Assembly (NCBI GenBank): GCA_035048815.1
Contig: JAUCBN010000007.1
Location: 751,501-815,500, forward strand
Length of the DNA: 64,000 bases
Direction of reading: 5' to 3'
From: Abelmoschus esculentus
Lineage: Eukaryota > Streptophyta > Magnoliopsida > Malvales > Malvaceae
The position numbers and the translations under genes are program-made. Positions 24,650 to 35,540 of the stretch are shown in pieces. Under the pieces are notes generated by a model. That model ran no database searches. It was given only the letters and a program-made list of their open reading frames with translations, and was not told the DNA's origin. Position 1 is the first letter of the stretch, and the number at the start of each line of letters is the position of its first letter.

Positions 24650-26047
24650 AAAAATAAGAGGGTTGACAACATAGAGAAAGGGAAGAAGAGAGCCGCCTCT
24701 ATTTTTCTCTTGTAAAGACTTCGCCTTTGTTTCTCTCTGAAACAAACCCAGAATTTTCTACTCCATTATCTGGTATTCCTCTTCTCATAAGCTATGATCC
24801 TTTGGGTTCTTACATTGATCTTATTCTTTGCTGGGTTTAAGCTATTTTGGTTTTATATTGCACCGTTTTGATTAAACAGCTTCATTTTTTTCGACTAATG
24901 GGTACTTTCTTCTTCCTTTTTTCGATGATAAAGCGCATAATTTTGTTGGTTCTTTCTCAGATGTGGAGGAAATTGAATGTTCTTATGTCTTGGTCATTAT
25001 GTTTTGGGTTTAAAGTGATTGTTGTAACGGTGACAAAGAAGAAAAAACATGATGGTTTGGTTTTAAGAAGCATTAGGAGATAAGTCAAAGGGAAAGAAAG
25101 CTCTAGCCATATGAATGGTGTTCTTAGGGGGACTTGGGGTTGCATGTTCTTCTGTTGTTTTCATCGATCTGTTGTCATTTAGAGTAAATTTTTCCTTTGT
25201 TTAATGATAAGTTGCATGGAGAATTTAGAGGGGAAAGGACTGCCAAATTATGTAATTTGGAGATCTAGTTCAAGAATTTTTCTTACTTTCCCTTGATTAG
25301 AGAGCTTTGTTTTAATTTTCTAATGTTTTTGGAGATTAACAACATAGAGCATTGTATGTTTGTTGTTTTGGATTTGGAACTGTTACTCTATTAGTATGGA
25401 AAATAATGGATTATTTATTTTGACAGGGGAAAAAAGGAGTCACTTTTTTCATGATATAACTGAATTTGTCATTCATTTCAGCTATTTTTGTTTTTCCGGT
25501 CAGTTATAGCCGTGTGAATGTCACTTTGGGATCGGTTCTTTCTGGTTCTGGAAAACTATACTTATACAGTTGCAGAATGTAGATAAGGTATCCCGAATGG
25601 TTGATATTGCTGGGGAAAATGCTGTAGGTTCATGGATTGCTCCTATTTGTAAATGATGAGGGTTACTTAGAGCTGAAAAATCTTTTAGAAATATATTATT
25701 TATAGAAAACCTTTTGTAAACAACAGGCTCTTTGTTTATTCTGTGCTATTTTCGAGTGTGATCCTTATTCAAGACTTGGTGCAGAAAAGCCATGCATTGT
25801 TTAGGTGAAAATACATCTCATTTTATATGATGTATAACCCGTTCTTTTGTTTATCCGTATGTGAGTGAAGATATCAAAGTGCATTGCTGGGTTTAGTTGG
25901 CATTTAGTGGCATGTAACACTAGTCCTTTTGTGGAAAAGATTAAATTATCCTCCTTTCCTTTGGTTTTGTTTAGTGACTTGTCTTTGTATAATCGACGTT
26001 TTTTTTATTTGTTGGTATATGGGGGTTAAAATCTTCGGTCTGTGCAG
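24650..26047 (+). promoter_or_regulatory. 5' leader and 5'-UTR intron of the PPR-SMR gene
   Basis: A pyrimidine-rich leader (GAGCCGCCTCTATTTTTCTC and following) ends near 24770 at CTG|GTATTCC. A typical acceptor, CTGTGCAG, ends at 26047, three bases before the ATG at 26051. An intron of about 1.28 kb fits this layout and the T-rich sequence between. Open frames inside it (for example 24847-25083) have no family resemblance and are not called. Confidence 0.55.
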
Positions 26048-26050
26048 ATC

Positions 26051-28627
26051 ATGTTACGAGCAAAGCATATTGGTAACCTGTCCAATGGCGCAAGATCATT
26101 TCTATTTACTGGCTCTCGAGGTACTTCTGCAGATGGAAACCCGTGCACGTGTCCCGAAGATGAGACCTGTGTTTCAAGAAGGCAGAACTTAAGAAATGAA
26201 GCTTTGTCCAAATCCTTGGCTACAGGAGCTCTGAAGTTGGGAACTGCATCCCAAGATGTAGATTCTCATGAAGTTGAGAGAGCACCACAGCTTGTCTCTC
26301 ATCCTATTCCTTTGCATAGATCTAACGTTGTAAATTCTTCTAGCAGCATTAATGCCGTTCAACATGATGAACGTGTAACAGCTACCATTTCTGACCAGTT
26401 TGTTAAAGCTGGCATCGAAGCCGTGTCATTCTTGTCCGATCTGATGAATTATAAACTTCCTTTGTCTGATGGGGGTGCAATATTAATCTCGCCTAGACAC
26501 TATGTGGTTGAATCTACAAGGACTCTTCCAAATATAAAATCTCCAGCTTTCAAGCCTGTCAAAAGAGAGAACTTTGCCAAAGTCGTTCCAAAACCAACGT
26601 CTGAAATAGCAGCTGGTGAAAAATCAACTGTTAACTACCATGGCACAAAGGATAGAGGCAACAAATCCAATTTTGTCAGAGGTTACAAGCGAGTTTCGAA
26701 TGCCGAATTTGTGGAATCATCAGAAACTCAAAGTAGTTCTGCAAATACTTATGATAGGAGGAAGCCTATACCACAGAGAGTGAAAGCTCAATCTCATCGT
26801 TTCATGTCAAATTTTAGTTCCAGTGTAATACCTTCAAGTGCAAAGGTTTCAGATTCTGGCATAGATGGGTTCAGGAAATCATTTAGAGACATGAAAATGG
26901 CAACAGGGCTTTCTATGACCAGATCTCTAGGAGGCACTGGGCACGTGGTGGAAACTGTATCCCAGATATTGCAAAAGCTGAAGTGGGGCCCTGCTGCCGA
27001 GCAGGCTCTTGAAAATCTCAACTTTTCAATGGATGCATATCAAGCTAACCAAGTTCTAAAGAACATACCAGATCCTTCAGTTGCTCTTGGCTTTTTCCAT
27101 TGGCTGAAAAACAAGGCTGGATTCAAGCACGACAGTCATACATATACCACCATGGTGGGTATCCTTGGTCGTGCAAGGCAGTTTGGGGCGATAAATAGAT
27201 TGCTTGACCAGATGGTGAAGGATGAATGTCAGCCAAATGTTGTGACATATAATCGTCTTATTCATAGTTATGGGCGTGCAAACTACTTGAACGAAGCTAT
27301 TAATGTGTTCAATCGAATGCAGGAAATAGGTTGTGAACCTGATCGTGTCACGTATTGTACTCTTATTGATATCCATGCCAAAGCGGGGTTTCTTGATGTT
27401 GCCATGGACTTGTACCAAAGAATGCAAGCAGTTGGCCTTTCTCCTGATACGTTTACTTATAGTGTGATAATCAACTGTCTTGGAAAGTCTGGGCACTTGC
27501 CTGCTGCCGACAGGCTGTTTTGTGAGATGGTTGATCAAGGGTGTGTTCCTAATCTAGTCACCTACAACATCATGATCGCTTTGCATGCAAAGGCGAGGAA
27601 CTATGACAGTGCTTTAAAACTTTACCGTGATATGCAGAATGCTGGATTTGAACCCGATAAGGTCACATACAGCATAGTAATGGAGGTGCTTGGACACTGT
27701 GGATATCTGGATGAAGCAGAAGCAATTTTCGGTGTGATGAAAATGAAAAATTGGGTGCCTGATGAACCTGTTTATGGCCTGTTGGTTGACTTATGGGGTA
27801 AGGCTGGTAATATTGAGAAGGCTTGGCAATGGTATCAGGCCATGCTACAAGCAGAGCTGCTCCCGAATGTTCCTACTTCCAATTCTTTGCTCAGTGCTTT
27901 CCTTAGGGTACACAGGTTGTCGGATGCTTATAACTTACTGCAAAGCATGCTCGATTTGGGTTTAAATCCTTCTTTGCAAACCTATACCTTGCTCCTGAGT
28001 TATTGTACAGAGGCCAGGTCACCAAATGATATGGGGGCTTGTTGCCAGCTCTTGGCTGTCACAGGTCATCCTGCACATATGTTTCTGCTAAGTATGCCTT
28101 CAGCAGGACCTGATGGTCGAAATGTACGGGATCACGTGGACAAGTTCTTGGATATGATGCACAGTGAGGATAGAGAGAGCAAGAGGGGCCTGGTAGATGC
28201 CGTTGTGGATTTTCTTCACAAATCAGGGCTTAAGGAGGAGGCTGGGTCTGTTTGGGAGGTAGCCATGGAGAAGAATGTGTATCCGGATGCTGTTAGAGAG
28301 AAAAGCTCAAGTTATTGGCTGATCAACCTACATGTGATGTCAGACGGTACTGCTGTAACAGCATTGTCTAGGACACTTGCCTGGTTTCGCCAGCAAATGC
28401 TGGTTTCAGGAGTCCGTCCCAGCAGGATCGATATAGTGACTGGATGGGGTAGGCGGAGCAGGGTTACCGGATCATCACTCGTACGAGAAGCTGTTCAGGA
28501 TCTTCTTAATATTTTTAGCTTCCCGTTTTTCACCGAGAATGGCAACTCCGGCTGTTTCGTAGGTTGTGGAGAGCCTCTTAACAGATGGTTACTTCAATCG
28601 TACGTGGAGAGAATGCATTTGCTGTAG
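26051..28627 (+). CDS. Pentatricopeptide repeat protein with C-terminal SMR domain (At1g18900/At1g74750-like)
   Basis: One uninterrupted coding exon of 858 residues; the ATG at 26051 follows a likely 5'-UTR splice acceptor. The first 25 residues (MLRAKHIGNLSNGARSFLF...) are basic and Ser-rich with no acidic residue, compatible with organelle import. A long low-complexity region (about 30-300) precedes P-type PPR repeats from about 360 to 650, each with signatures such as VTYNRLIHSYGRA and VTYCTLIDIHAKAG. The C-terminus (about 755-858) is an SMR domain with INLHVMSDGTAV and TGWGRRSRVTG. PPR arrays bind organellar RNA one base per repeat; SMR domains in other PPR proteins are linked to RNA cleavage or DNA/RNA binding. 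The INLH motif replaces the more usual LDLH. From memory the closest Arabidopsis pair is At1g18900/At1g74750, neighbours of CPK10/CPK30. The RNA target is unknown. Confidence 0.93.
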   Translation: MLRAKHIGNLSNGARSFLFTGSRGTSADGNPCTCPEDETCVSRRQNLRNEALSKSLATGALKLGTASQDVDSHEVERAPQLVSHPIPLHRSNVVNSSSSINAVQHDERVTATISDQFVKAGIEAVSFLSDLMNYKLPLSDGGAILISPRHYVVESTRTLPNIKSPAFKPVKRENFAKVVPKPTSEIAAGEKSTVNYHGTKDRGNKSNFVRGYKRVSNAEFVESSETQSSSANTYDRRKPIPQRVKAQSHRFMSNFSSSVIPSSAKVSDSGIDGFRKSFRDMKMATGLSMTRSLGGTGHVVETVSQILQKLKWGPAAEQALENLNFSMDAYQANQVLKNIPDPSVALGFFHWLKNKAGFKHDSHTYTTMVGILGRARQFGAINRLLDQMVKDECQPNVVTYNRLIHSYGRANYLNEAINVFNRMQEIGCEPDRVTYCTLIDIHAKAGFLDVAMDLYQRMQAVGLSPDTFTYSVIINCLGKSGHLPAADRLFCEMVDQGCVPNLVTYNIMIALHAKARNYDSALKLYRDMQNAGFEPDKVTYSIVMEVLGHCGYLDEAEAIFGVMKMKNWVPDEPVYGLLVDLWGKAGNIEKAWQWYQAMLQAELLPNVPTSNSLLSAFLRVHRLSDAYNLLQSMLDLGLNPSLQTYTLLLSYCTEARSPNDMGACCQLLAVTGHPAHMFLLSMPSAGPDGRNVRDHVDKFLDMMHSEDRESKRGLVDAVVDFLHKSGLKEEAGSVWEVAMEKNVYPDAVREKSSSYWLINLHVMSDGTAVTALSRTLAWFRQQMLVSGVRPSRIDIVTGWGRRSRVTGSSLVREAVQDLLNIFSFPFFTENGNSGCFVGCGEPLNRWLLQSYVERMHLL

Positions 28628-31100
28628 TTTCCAGTCCAAGAGGTTTCTGTATATCTAAACTATTAGCTGCCATTTTAACTTTAAATAAGGAGCTGATGCC
28701 AGCTTCTTCATTTTGTTACAGTTTAGTTAATCTTTTTGATTGAAAATTCGAACCCGATATTGGATCCGAGTGCTGCAGATTGGCGATTGAGCACCAGGAT
28801 TTATTGACTGTTAATAGCACAATCTCTTGACTGAGAAGTTCTATGTACATGATCCAACTTAACACGGCATTTTCGAACAGCTTTTTGATGTTCCATGTAC
28901 TCTGGTTTGGATGCTGCATGATTTGGATCAGCTGAAATAGGAGTGCAGTCGATTGGTCGGTGCGAATTATTGAAATTGATGTATTTAATTAATTAGTTTC
29001 GCTGATGACTATAAATGCCGTAAATTAAATATACTTTATAAAGAAATAATTCATTAGTATTTAGAATTTGCCATTTCTGCTTAAAAAAAAATAAAATCTC
29101 GATAAGTTTAGGATTAAAATATATGTATGTTTAATATTAATTAATTTTAAATTAAATTAATCAAAACTTAAAAAATCTATTAACCGGTTAAACAGTTAAT
29201 TTATCGATCAATAAAAAATAAATTTTATTTTTAATAAACTAATTTAAATTTAATTCTTTAATCATTATATCATATACAAAGATTATTCTATTGGATATAG
29301 ATAATGATCAACAACCTTATCTTGAATAAATCAAACCCCCATTTAACGGGATGATTATCGTTTTTATTTGTTACCTTATTTGTATATATTAACACGTGTC
29401 AATCTTTTGATGTGTTTTTTAAAAATATTTTAATAATTTTTTTATATTTTATATGTGATCTAATTAACCAGATTCATACATCTTAATTTTTTAAGATAAA
29501 TTATTTTATTATAATTTTTTCTGTATATAATTAGTGAGTAAATAATTATTAGATAATTATTTAAATTACGAATAACGTGATAAACATGAATCATAATATT
29601 TTTTTTTCTCTACAAAATATAATAACCTTATTGAATCAAATTTAGGTTCGATTTAAATCAAATTTATTAATAATAGAATAAGATTAAATTTAAATTTATA
29701 ATAAAAATAATAATAATAATTTGAGACGATTTTATTAAAGATAAAAAATCACACGTTACAGCACGAGCCTTTTAGCCTAAACGATTAATGGAATGGTTGT
29801 TATTTTTAGAAGTCATGGGTTTGAGCACCAATAATGCCAGTATAGAGTGATTGAAGAATCAATATCAAATGGTAGAGATTATATTTTAGAACAGATATTA
29901 TTGTAATCACTATTAGCTTGTTAAAAAAAATCACATGTTATAAATCATCATATACATATTTTTAATTAAAATATTACGTCAATTAAAATTATAAAAAAAA
30001 TATATGTTAATTAAAATCTATTAAACCAACCACTAAAAATCACTCATTTAATAATTTATTTTCATGTCATATTTTTGGATATGTGTTTATCTTTCTCCTA
30101 ATCAACATATTACGTGTGTGTTTTTTCTCTTAATTAACATGTTAATTTTCTCATGGTATGATACTAAAACAAAAATAAAATTTAAAAATAATTATTATTT
30201 CATTAAATAAATAAATAAAATACCAAAACAGAAACATATAAAGATAAAGACACTAAATACATAGTTATCTTTAAATTTTATATTTTACGTATTCCATTTT
30301 TAAACTTTAATATAAAATCTTAAACTTTAAATATTAATATTAAAATATTTGTTAAATTATTTTTTATTCCATGTACGGTCATAATCATTCGGTGGATATT
30401 TTTATTTCTCCTGTGCATATCTCATATGTGGTTTGTATTTAACCTGAAATAGGTCTGGATTCACACAGCACCAGAGTCATGACGTACATATCCCAAATAA
30501 ATAACGAATGGTTAAATATAACAAAATTCACGTTTATAAAAATTTTAAATAAAATTATTAATAAATTTATAAATATAATAAAATTTATATCTATAAAATT
30601 TTAAATTTTTAAATATTTTAAAATTTTAGATAATTTAAAATTTAAAATATTATAATTTATATTTAATTTAAAAAATCAATTTAAATAATTAAAATTTTAA
30701 ATTAGATTTAAATAACAGATAATCACCTATGATATTTCTGCACACCCCTATCTATGCATCAAACTAATTTAATTATTAAAAATATCACATCTCTCAGGTA
30801 GTAAAGTGGTCCAAAAAGAAGTCCAGGTACCAAGTCACGTAAGACTAACAAGTTTAGGGGTCAATTAGCATATTTGACCAAAAAAATGCATGCACACAAC
30901 ATTTATAAAAACCAGTTTAACTGACAAAACAAAAAACACAAACATATTTTTCTTACAAAACACACCGAATCTTTGGTCTTTTCTCTTTCCCGTGATTACC
31001 GGAAGTTAATTCCCAAGAAACTGGCCGGAAAAAACCGTACAAATTCCGACGGATAATTGTTCTTTGGATTTCTCTTTTTTAATTCTTCAATTTTGTTTGC
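28628..31100. other. Gene-free interval between PPR and MFS genes
   Basis: Starts with the PPR 3'-UTR (to about 28930). It contains SINE-like copy B (29761-29922) and AT-rich sequence. About 30950-31100 is the probable promoter and leader of the transporter gene. No coding region is supported. Confidence 0.6.
29743..29942 (+). mobile_element. tRNA-derived SINE-like copy B with target-site duplication
   Basis: The element spans about 29761-29922. It opens GCACGAGCCTTTTAGCC, has an A-box-like TAGCCTAAACGA (29773-29784) and a B-box-like GGTTTGAGCAC (29818-29828), and ends GTAATCACTATTAGCTTG. It is flanked by near-identical AAAATCACACGTTACA on the left (ending 29760) and AAAATCACATGTTATA on the right (ending 29942), as expected of a target-site duplication made by retroposition. 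At about 160 bp it is a normal SINE size. Confidence 0.65.
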
Positions 31101-33541
31101 ATGGAGAGTTTACTCCACTCCAAATGGATATCTACGGCGGCGAGCATATGGATCCAGTGCACCGCCGGCGCATCCTACACCTTCGGCATCTACTCTTCCA
31201 TCCTCAAATCATCACAGTCCTACGACCAATCGACTCTCGACACCGTTTCCGTCTTTAAAGACATCGGCGCCAACGTTGGGATCATCTCTGGCTTCCTTTA
31301 CTCTGCCGTCACCGCTCGACGTAGCGGACTTCTAAGTGGCCCCTGGGTGGTCCTTTTTGCCGGCGCTGTTCAGTGCTTCTTTGGGTATTTTTTCATATGG
31401 GCATCCGTGGTGGGATTAATCGACCGGCCGCCGGTTCGGGCGATGTGCTTGTTCATGCTGATGGCAGCTCATGCTCAGACGTTTTTCAATACGGCGAACG
31501 TGGTTAGTGGCGTGGAAAACTTTCATTATTTCGGTGGGACCATCGTGGGGATCATGAAGGTACAATTATACCCATGGATATTTCCTTTGTTATATTATTA
31601 TTATTATTATTATTTTCTGTTGTTTTTGGATTATTATGGCTATTATTATTATTATTTGATTTTTTATATTTTTTAAAAAGAATATTAAATAAGAAAATAA
31701 AAATGGATAAGGTTTTTATGTAAAAAAAATAAGGTTGTTATTGAAGTTAGAACTCAAAATTGGTAATTTTCTTAAATGAGCAACCAAACTTGGTATGAAA
31801 TTACCAAAATCTCAAGTTGTATAAGATTTTAATGTGACACTCAAACTATCAATTATATTATAATATATAATATTTAATGACATCAATATAATTGTTTGAA
31901 ATTAAAAAACATTATTGGTTTTAATTTATTACATCATTTATAGTTTTATCTAATAAAATATATTTATTTAATAATATATAAAAAATATTTAATTAAAAAA
32001 TAAAATAAAAAATTATTAGATAAGATTATAAATAATGTAACAAGACTATTAATTTAGAAAGTTTCATAACTTGTCTAAAAAAGTTTTATTACTATTTAAA
32101 GATTGGATTTTTAACTCAATTTTATATATAACACAAATTTTAATAATTTTTTTGCTTAATAATTATTATTGGATTTTTCTGCTTAGCAATCGAATTGATG
32201 TGTTCAAAATTATTTTAATAATTTTTTGCTTAATAATTGAATTAAGTTTGGACTAACTTGCAAGTTCATTTCATTATTTCAATATTCTTAATTTTTCATA
32301 TTTAATTTAAATAAAAGTGATTATTTGATTATAATTTGAGATTTTTATGTTAGGGATTCCTCGGTTTGAGTGGAGCACTCTTGATTCAATTGTACAGCAC
32401 CGTATGCCAAGGTGATCCGACCACTTTCATTTTGATCCTCGCCATCACACCAACTCTGGTCTCCTTTCTGCTCATGCCGTTCGTAAAAATCAATGGAACC
32501 AGCTCCGTCGACGACAAGAAACACTTGAACGGTTTCTCGTACGTTGCGATGATCGTCGCTGCGTATCTTATGGTCGTCATAATATTCGAAAACGTATTTG
32601 TTTTACCGTCATGGGCTCGGATCATCACATCCTTGTTCCTGATGGCTTTACTTGCCTCGCCTTTCGGAATTGCAGCCAATGCCAATAGGGATTTGTGGCG
32701 GCCTTCCCTTGAAACGAGTTGTTCAATGTATGATACGGAGTCGATGCCGTCGACCAAATACGGTGAAGTAGAAAAAGGGGAGTACCATGAGATCCGTGGC
32801 GAACATGACCAAGCTAAGACGGTTGCCTCGTCTTCGAATGAGAACTTGTCGGATGATCAAGATGATGATACTGTTTTTGATCTAGTGGGTGCTATGCTTA
32901 CCGTGAATTTCTGGCTGTTGTTCATTGCTATGATATGTGGAATGGGTTCGGGTCTGGCGACGATAAATAACATTAGTCAAATCGGTGAATCTCTCGGTTA
33001 CTCGACCGTCGAGAGATCATCTTTGGTCGCTTTGTGGAGCATATGGAACTTCCTCGGGCGGTTCGGGGCTGGTTTTTTGTCGGACATTTTTCTACACAAA
33101 GGTTGGGCTAGGCCATTGTTCATGGTCATTACACTAGCAACATTGACGTTTGGTCACTTGATTGTTGCATCGGGTTTCCCCGGAAACTTGTACATAGGCT
33201 CGGTCGTGGTTGGCATTTGCTACGGTTCTCAGTGGTCTTTGATGCCGACCATCACCGCCGAGATCTTCGGGGTTCGACACATGGGTACAATTTTCAACAC
33301 AATTGCCATCGCCAGCCCTATTGGATCATACATCTTCTCCGTACGGATCATTGGGTATATTTACGACAAGATGGCGATCGGAGAAGACACATCTTGCTAC
33401 GGCACTCGGTGTTTTATGCTCTCATTTTTCATCATGGCATCAGTTGCATTCCTCGGATTCCTCATCGCATTCGTGTTGTTCATCAGGACAAAAAAGTTTT
33501 ACGGGAGGATTGTGCTTCAAAGATTAGAGCGTTCTTCGTAA
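31101..33541 (+). CDS. Nodulin-like / NFD4-type major facilitator transporter
   Basis: Exons 31101-31559 and 32354-33541 join in phase 0 (ATGAAG|GTACAA; TGTTAG acceptor) to give 548 residues. The N-terminal half fits the nodulin-like domain (start MESLLHSKWISTAASIWIQC, then GASYTFGIYSSILKSSQSYD). The second half carries further hydrophobic helices, about twelve in total, ending in a basic RTKKFYGRI tail. Between the halves lies a charged cytosolic loop with an acidic run (SDDQDDD, roughly residues 305-311). Conserved signatures such as GSGLATINNISQIGESLGY and GICYGSQWSLMPTI mark the family. From memory the nearest Arabidopsis genes are At1g18940 and At1g74780. Relatives have been tied to nuclear fusion defects (NFD4) or metabolite transport; the substrate is not known. 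It ends tail-to-tail with the AAA-ATPase, 490 bases away. Confidence 0.9.
31593..31614. repeat. TTA microsatellite in the transporter intron
   Basis: About seven TTA units lie 34 bases into the 794-bp intron of the MFS gene. A shorter related run is near 31637-31657. Length polymorphism is likely. Confidence 0.85.
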
Positions 33542-34031
33542 GTTTAAGGAACAATCATCAAAGCTTTCATTGAAAAAATGTTTTAATTTTATTCGTTTAT
33601 CACAGTTACGTACATAAATAAAGTACTAATATTTTAAACTCTTTGTTCTAGCAAGTTGAAGATAGGATTTGTGAGTAGTTTTGTATATGTAACAAGAACT
33701 ATCAACTGGTTAGTATTTGGCAAAGTAACTATGTCGTAACATCAAATATAACAGTTATATTAATTAACGGATCAAAAAAATAATACTTGTTAATGTGATT
33801 ATTTGACACCAGAAGTGGGACAAGATATACAAAATAAAACATCCATGGCCATGGGATGCTCAATTTTGGCTAAATGAAACTGTTTATTGAAACACTAAAA
33901 ATTCCAATTTGATGCTCACATTCAGTGTCCATATGTTTTCAACAGCTAAATAGAATCACTAAATCTCTCGTTTAGGAATCAATCACCAACCCATCAATCG
34001 GTTCACTAAGCCTTCTCCAAAACACTATTTT
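33542..34031. other. Convergent intergenic region
   Basis: The 490 bases between the stop codons of the transporter (plus) and the AAA-ATPase (minus) hold the 3'-UTRs of both. No other feature is seen. Confidence 0.7.
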
Positions 34032-35540
34032 TCAAGGTGTTAGAACGGCATCTTCCATGGCAGCACCATAATCTTCAATTGGCCTGGAACAAGTTTCTTC
34101 CTGCTCTGCAACCTTCTTAGCAGCCTCAACCTTGGCATCCTCCAGAGCTTGAATCAAGCTGCGGAGACATTTCTCGGCATCGTCTAATGGAGATTTAGGC
34201 ATGAGGCTCTCGGCAACGTCGGCCGGAGTAATATTGACCTCTTTCATCAACACTTCAATGGTGTCAAACAAAGGATGAGTTTCCAATGTCAGATAATTCT
34301 TCGCCAGCACTTTGAATCCCTCGAAACTACAATAAGAAAGCTCAATGTGTTTGTCCATCCTCCCCCTTCTAATCAATGCCGGATCGAGTTTCTCGACGTA
34401 ATTCGTGGTGAAAACAATCAACCTCTCCCCACCACAAGCCGACCACAGACCGTCGATGAAATTCAACAGACCCGAAAGTGTCACTTTGCTGCTACCACCA
34501 CCAACATTGTTGCTTTCTTCCTTTGCTTCCCTCCTCTCTTTCTCAATCTTCTCTTTATCTTCATCCACCATAGCTTTCCCGCCTTTTTTCTTCCTTTGAC
34601 CTGTAAGATCAAGTGAACAATCTATATCTTCAATCACTATAATCGACTTACTCGTCGTCTCGATCAAAAGCTTCCTCAATTCAGTATTATCTTTAACAGC
34701 AGTGAGTTCAAGATCATATACATCATAACACAACAAATTCGCCATCGCCGCGATCATAGTCGATTTCCCGGTCCCCGGCGGACCGTACAAAAGATACCCT
34801 CTTTTCCAAGCTTTGCCAATCCTAGAATAAAACTCTTTGCTCTGGCTAAACGTTACAAGATCTTCAATGATCTCTTTCTTCTTGCTCGGTTCCAACGCCA
34901 TCGTCTCGAACGTCGCCGGGTGCTCGAAAACGATATGGCTCCACATGGTCTGCTTGTAGCTCGGCCATTTATAACCAGGGCTGTTGGTGTAAAGCTTCCT
35001 CTGTCGGTTCCGGACCTTGATTTCTTTCCCTTCTTTCACCACATGTTCTAAATAAGCGCCGGTAATCATCTCCCGGTAACGCTTATGGAACGTTAGCCGG
35101 TAATACCTTTTCTCCTGCTCCGGGTAATACCCCATCGGCCGGCTGGGTGACACCACTTTGTTTGCCAACCACCAGACTTTAGCCCCGCGGAACTCGTCGG
35201 TCACTTTCTCGTACTCGTCCATGCTTAGAACCAAGTTGGTGCTGTCTTTCCCCATCTCCGCCTTCAACCTTCGAGCTGTCTTCGATGAGTTGGCGCTCAG
35301 GTACGCCTCCACCGCGACGTAGGCCTCGCTCCGTTTCAGCCGATCGCCGGTGAATTCGTGGATGGAGATCTTGATGTAAGGGGAGAAATAGCCCATGATC
35401 GTGTGGGTGTATTTCTCGATGTAGCGTCGGACTTCGTAGGGACAATATTGACGGAATATTGCCCATATGAACATGAAGCTGGCTATGGTTGAACCCATTT
35501 TTGCCCACATCTCCGCCATTGTTGAAGGCACCATCTCCAT
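34032..35540 (-). CDS. BCS1-type AAA-ATPase (AATP/ASD-like)
   Basis: A single-exon gene of 502 residues; the ATG at 35540 (MEMVPSTMAEMWAKMGS) is the first in frame and fits the family length. A hydrophobic segment (STIASFMFIWAIF, about 17-30) precedes the AAA-associated N-terminal region. The ATPase core shows Walker A GPPGTGKS (about 252-259), Walker B IIVIEDIDCS (about 297-306) and an arginine-finger region ALIRRGRMDKHIELSY. A charged insertion (KKKGGKAMVDEDKEKIEKE) after Walker B is typical of the plant subfamily. Relatives are anchored in mitochondrial or ER membrane and are induced by stress, salicylic acid, or in ovary/seed development (AATP1, ASD). The plant group resembles yeast Bcs1 but is not shown to assemble complex III. 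The gene is intact and has no partner gene nearby. Confidence 0.92.
   Translation of the reverse strand: MEMVPSTMAEMWAKMGSTIASFMFIWAIFRQYCPYEVRRYIEKYTHTIMGYFSPYIKISIHEFTGDRLKRSEAYVAVEAYLSANSSKTARRLKAEMGKDSTNLVLSMDEYEKVTDEFRGAKVWWLANKVVSPSRPMGYYPEQEKRYYRLTFHKRYREMITGAYLEHVVKEGKEIKVRNRQRKLYTNSPGYKWPSYKQTMWSHIVFEHPATFETMALEPSKKKEIIEDLVTFSQSKEFYSRIGKAWKRGYLLYGPPGTGKSTMIAAMANLLCYDVYDLELTAVKDNTELRKLLIETTSKSIIVIEDIDCSLDLTGQRKKKGGKAMVDEDKEKIEKERREAKEESNNVGGGSSKVTLSGLLNFIDGLWSACGGERLIVFTTNYVEKLDPALIRRGRMDKHIELSYCSFEGFKVLAKNYLTLETHPLFDTIEVLMKEVNITPADVAESLMPKSPLDDAEKCLRSLIQALEDAKVEAAKKVAEQEETCSRPIEDYGAAMEDAVLTP

Noticed and set aside
24847..25083. 78-codon open frame before the PPR gene
   Set aside because: It falls within the likely 5'-UTR intron, is T-rich and has no recognisable domain.
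27077..27538. 153-codon minus-strand frame inside the PPR gene
   Set aside because: It lies entirely antisense to PPR repeats, whose codon pattern often leaves the reverse frame open; no family match.
31101..31676. Transporter first exon read through to 31676 as one frame
   Set aside because: After 31559 the frame runs into a TTA microsatellite coding poly-Tyr. A good GT donor at 31560 and acceptor at 32353 restore the family sequence.
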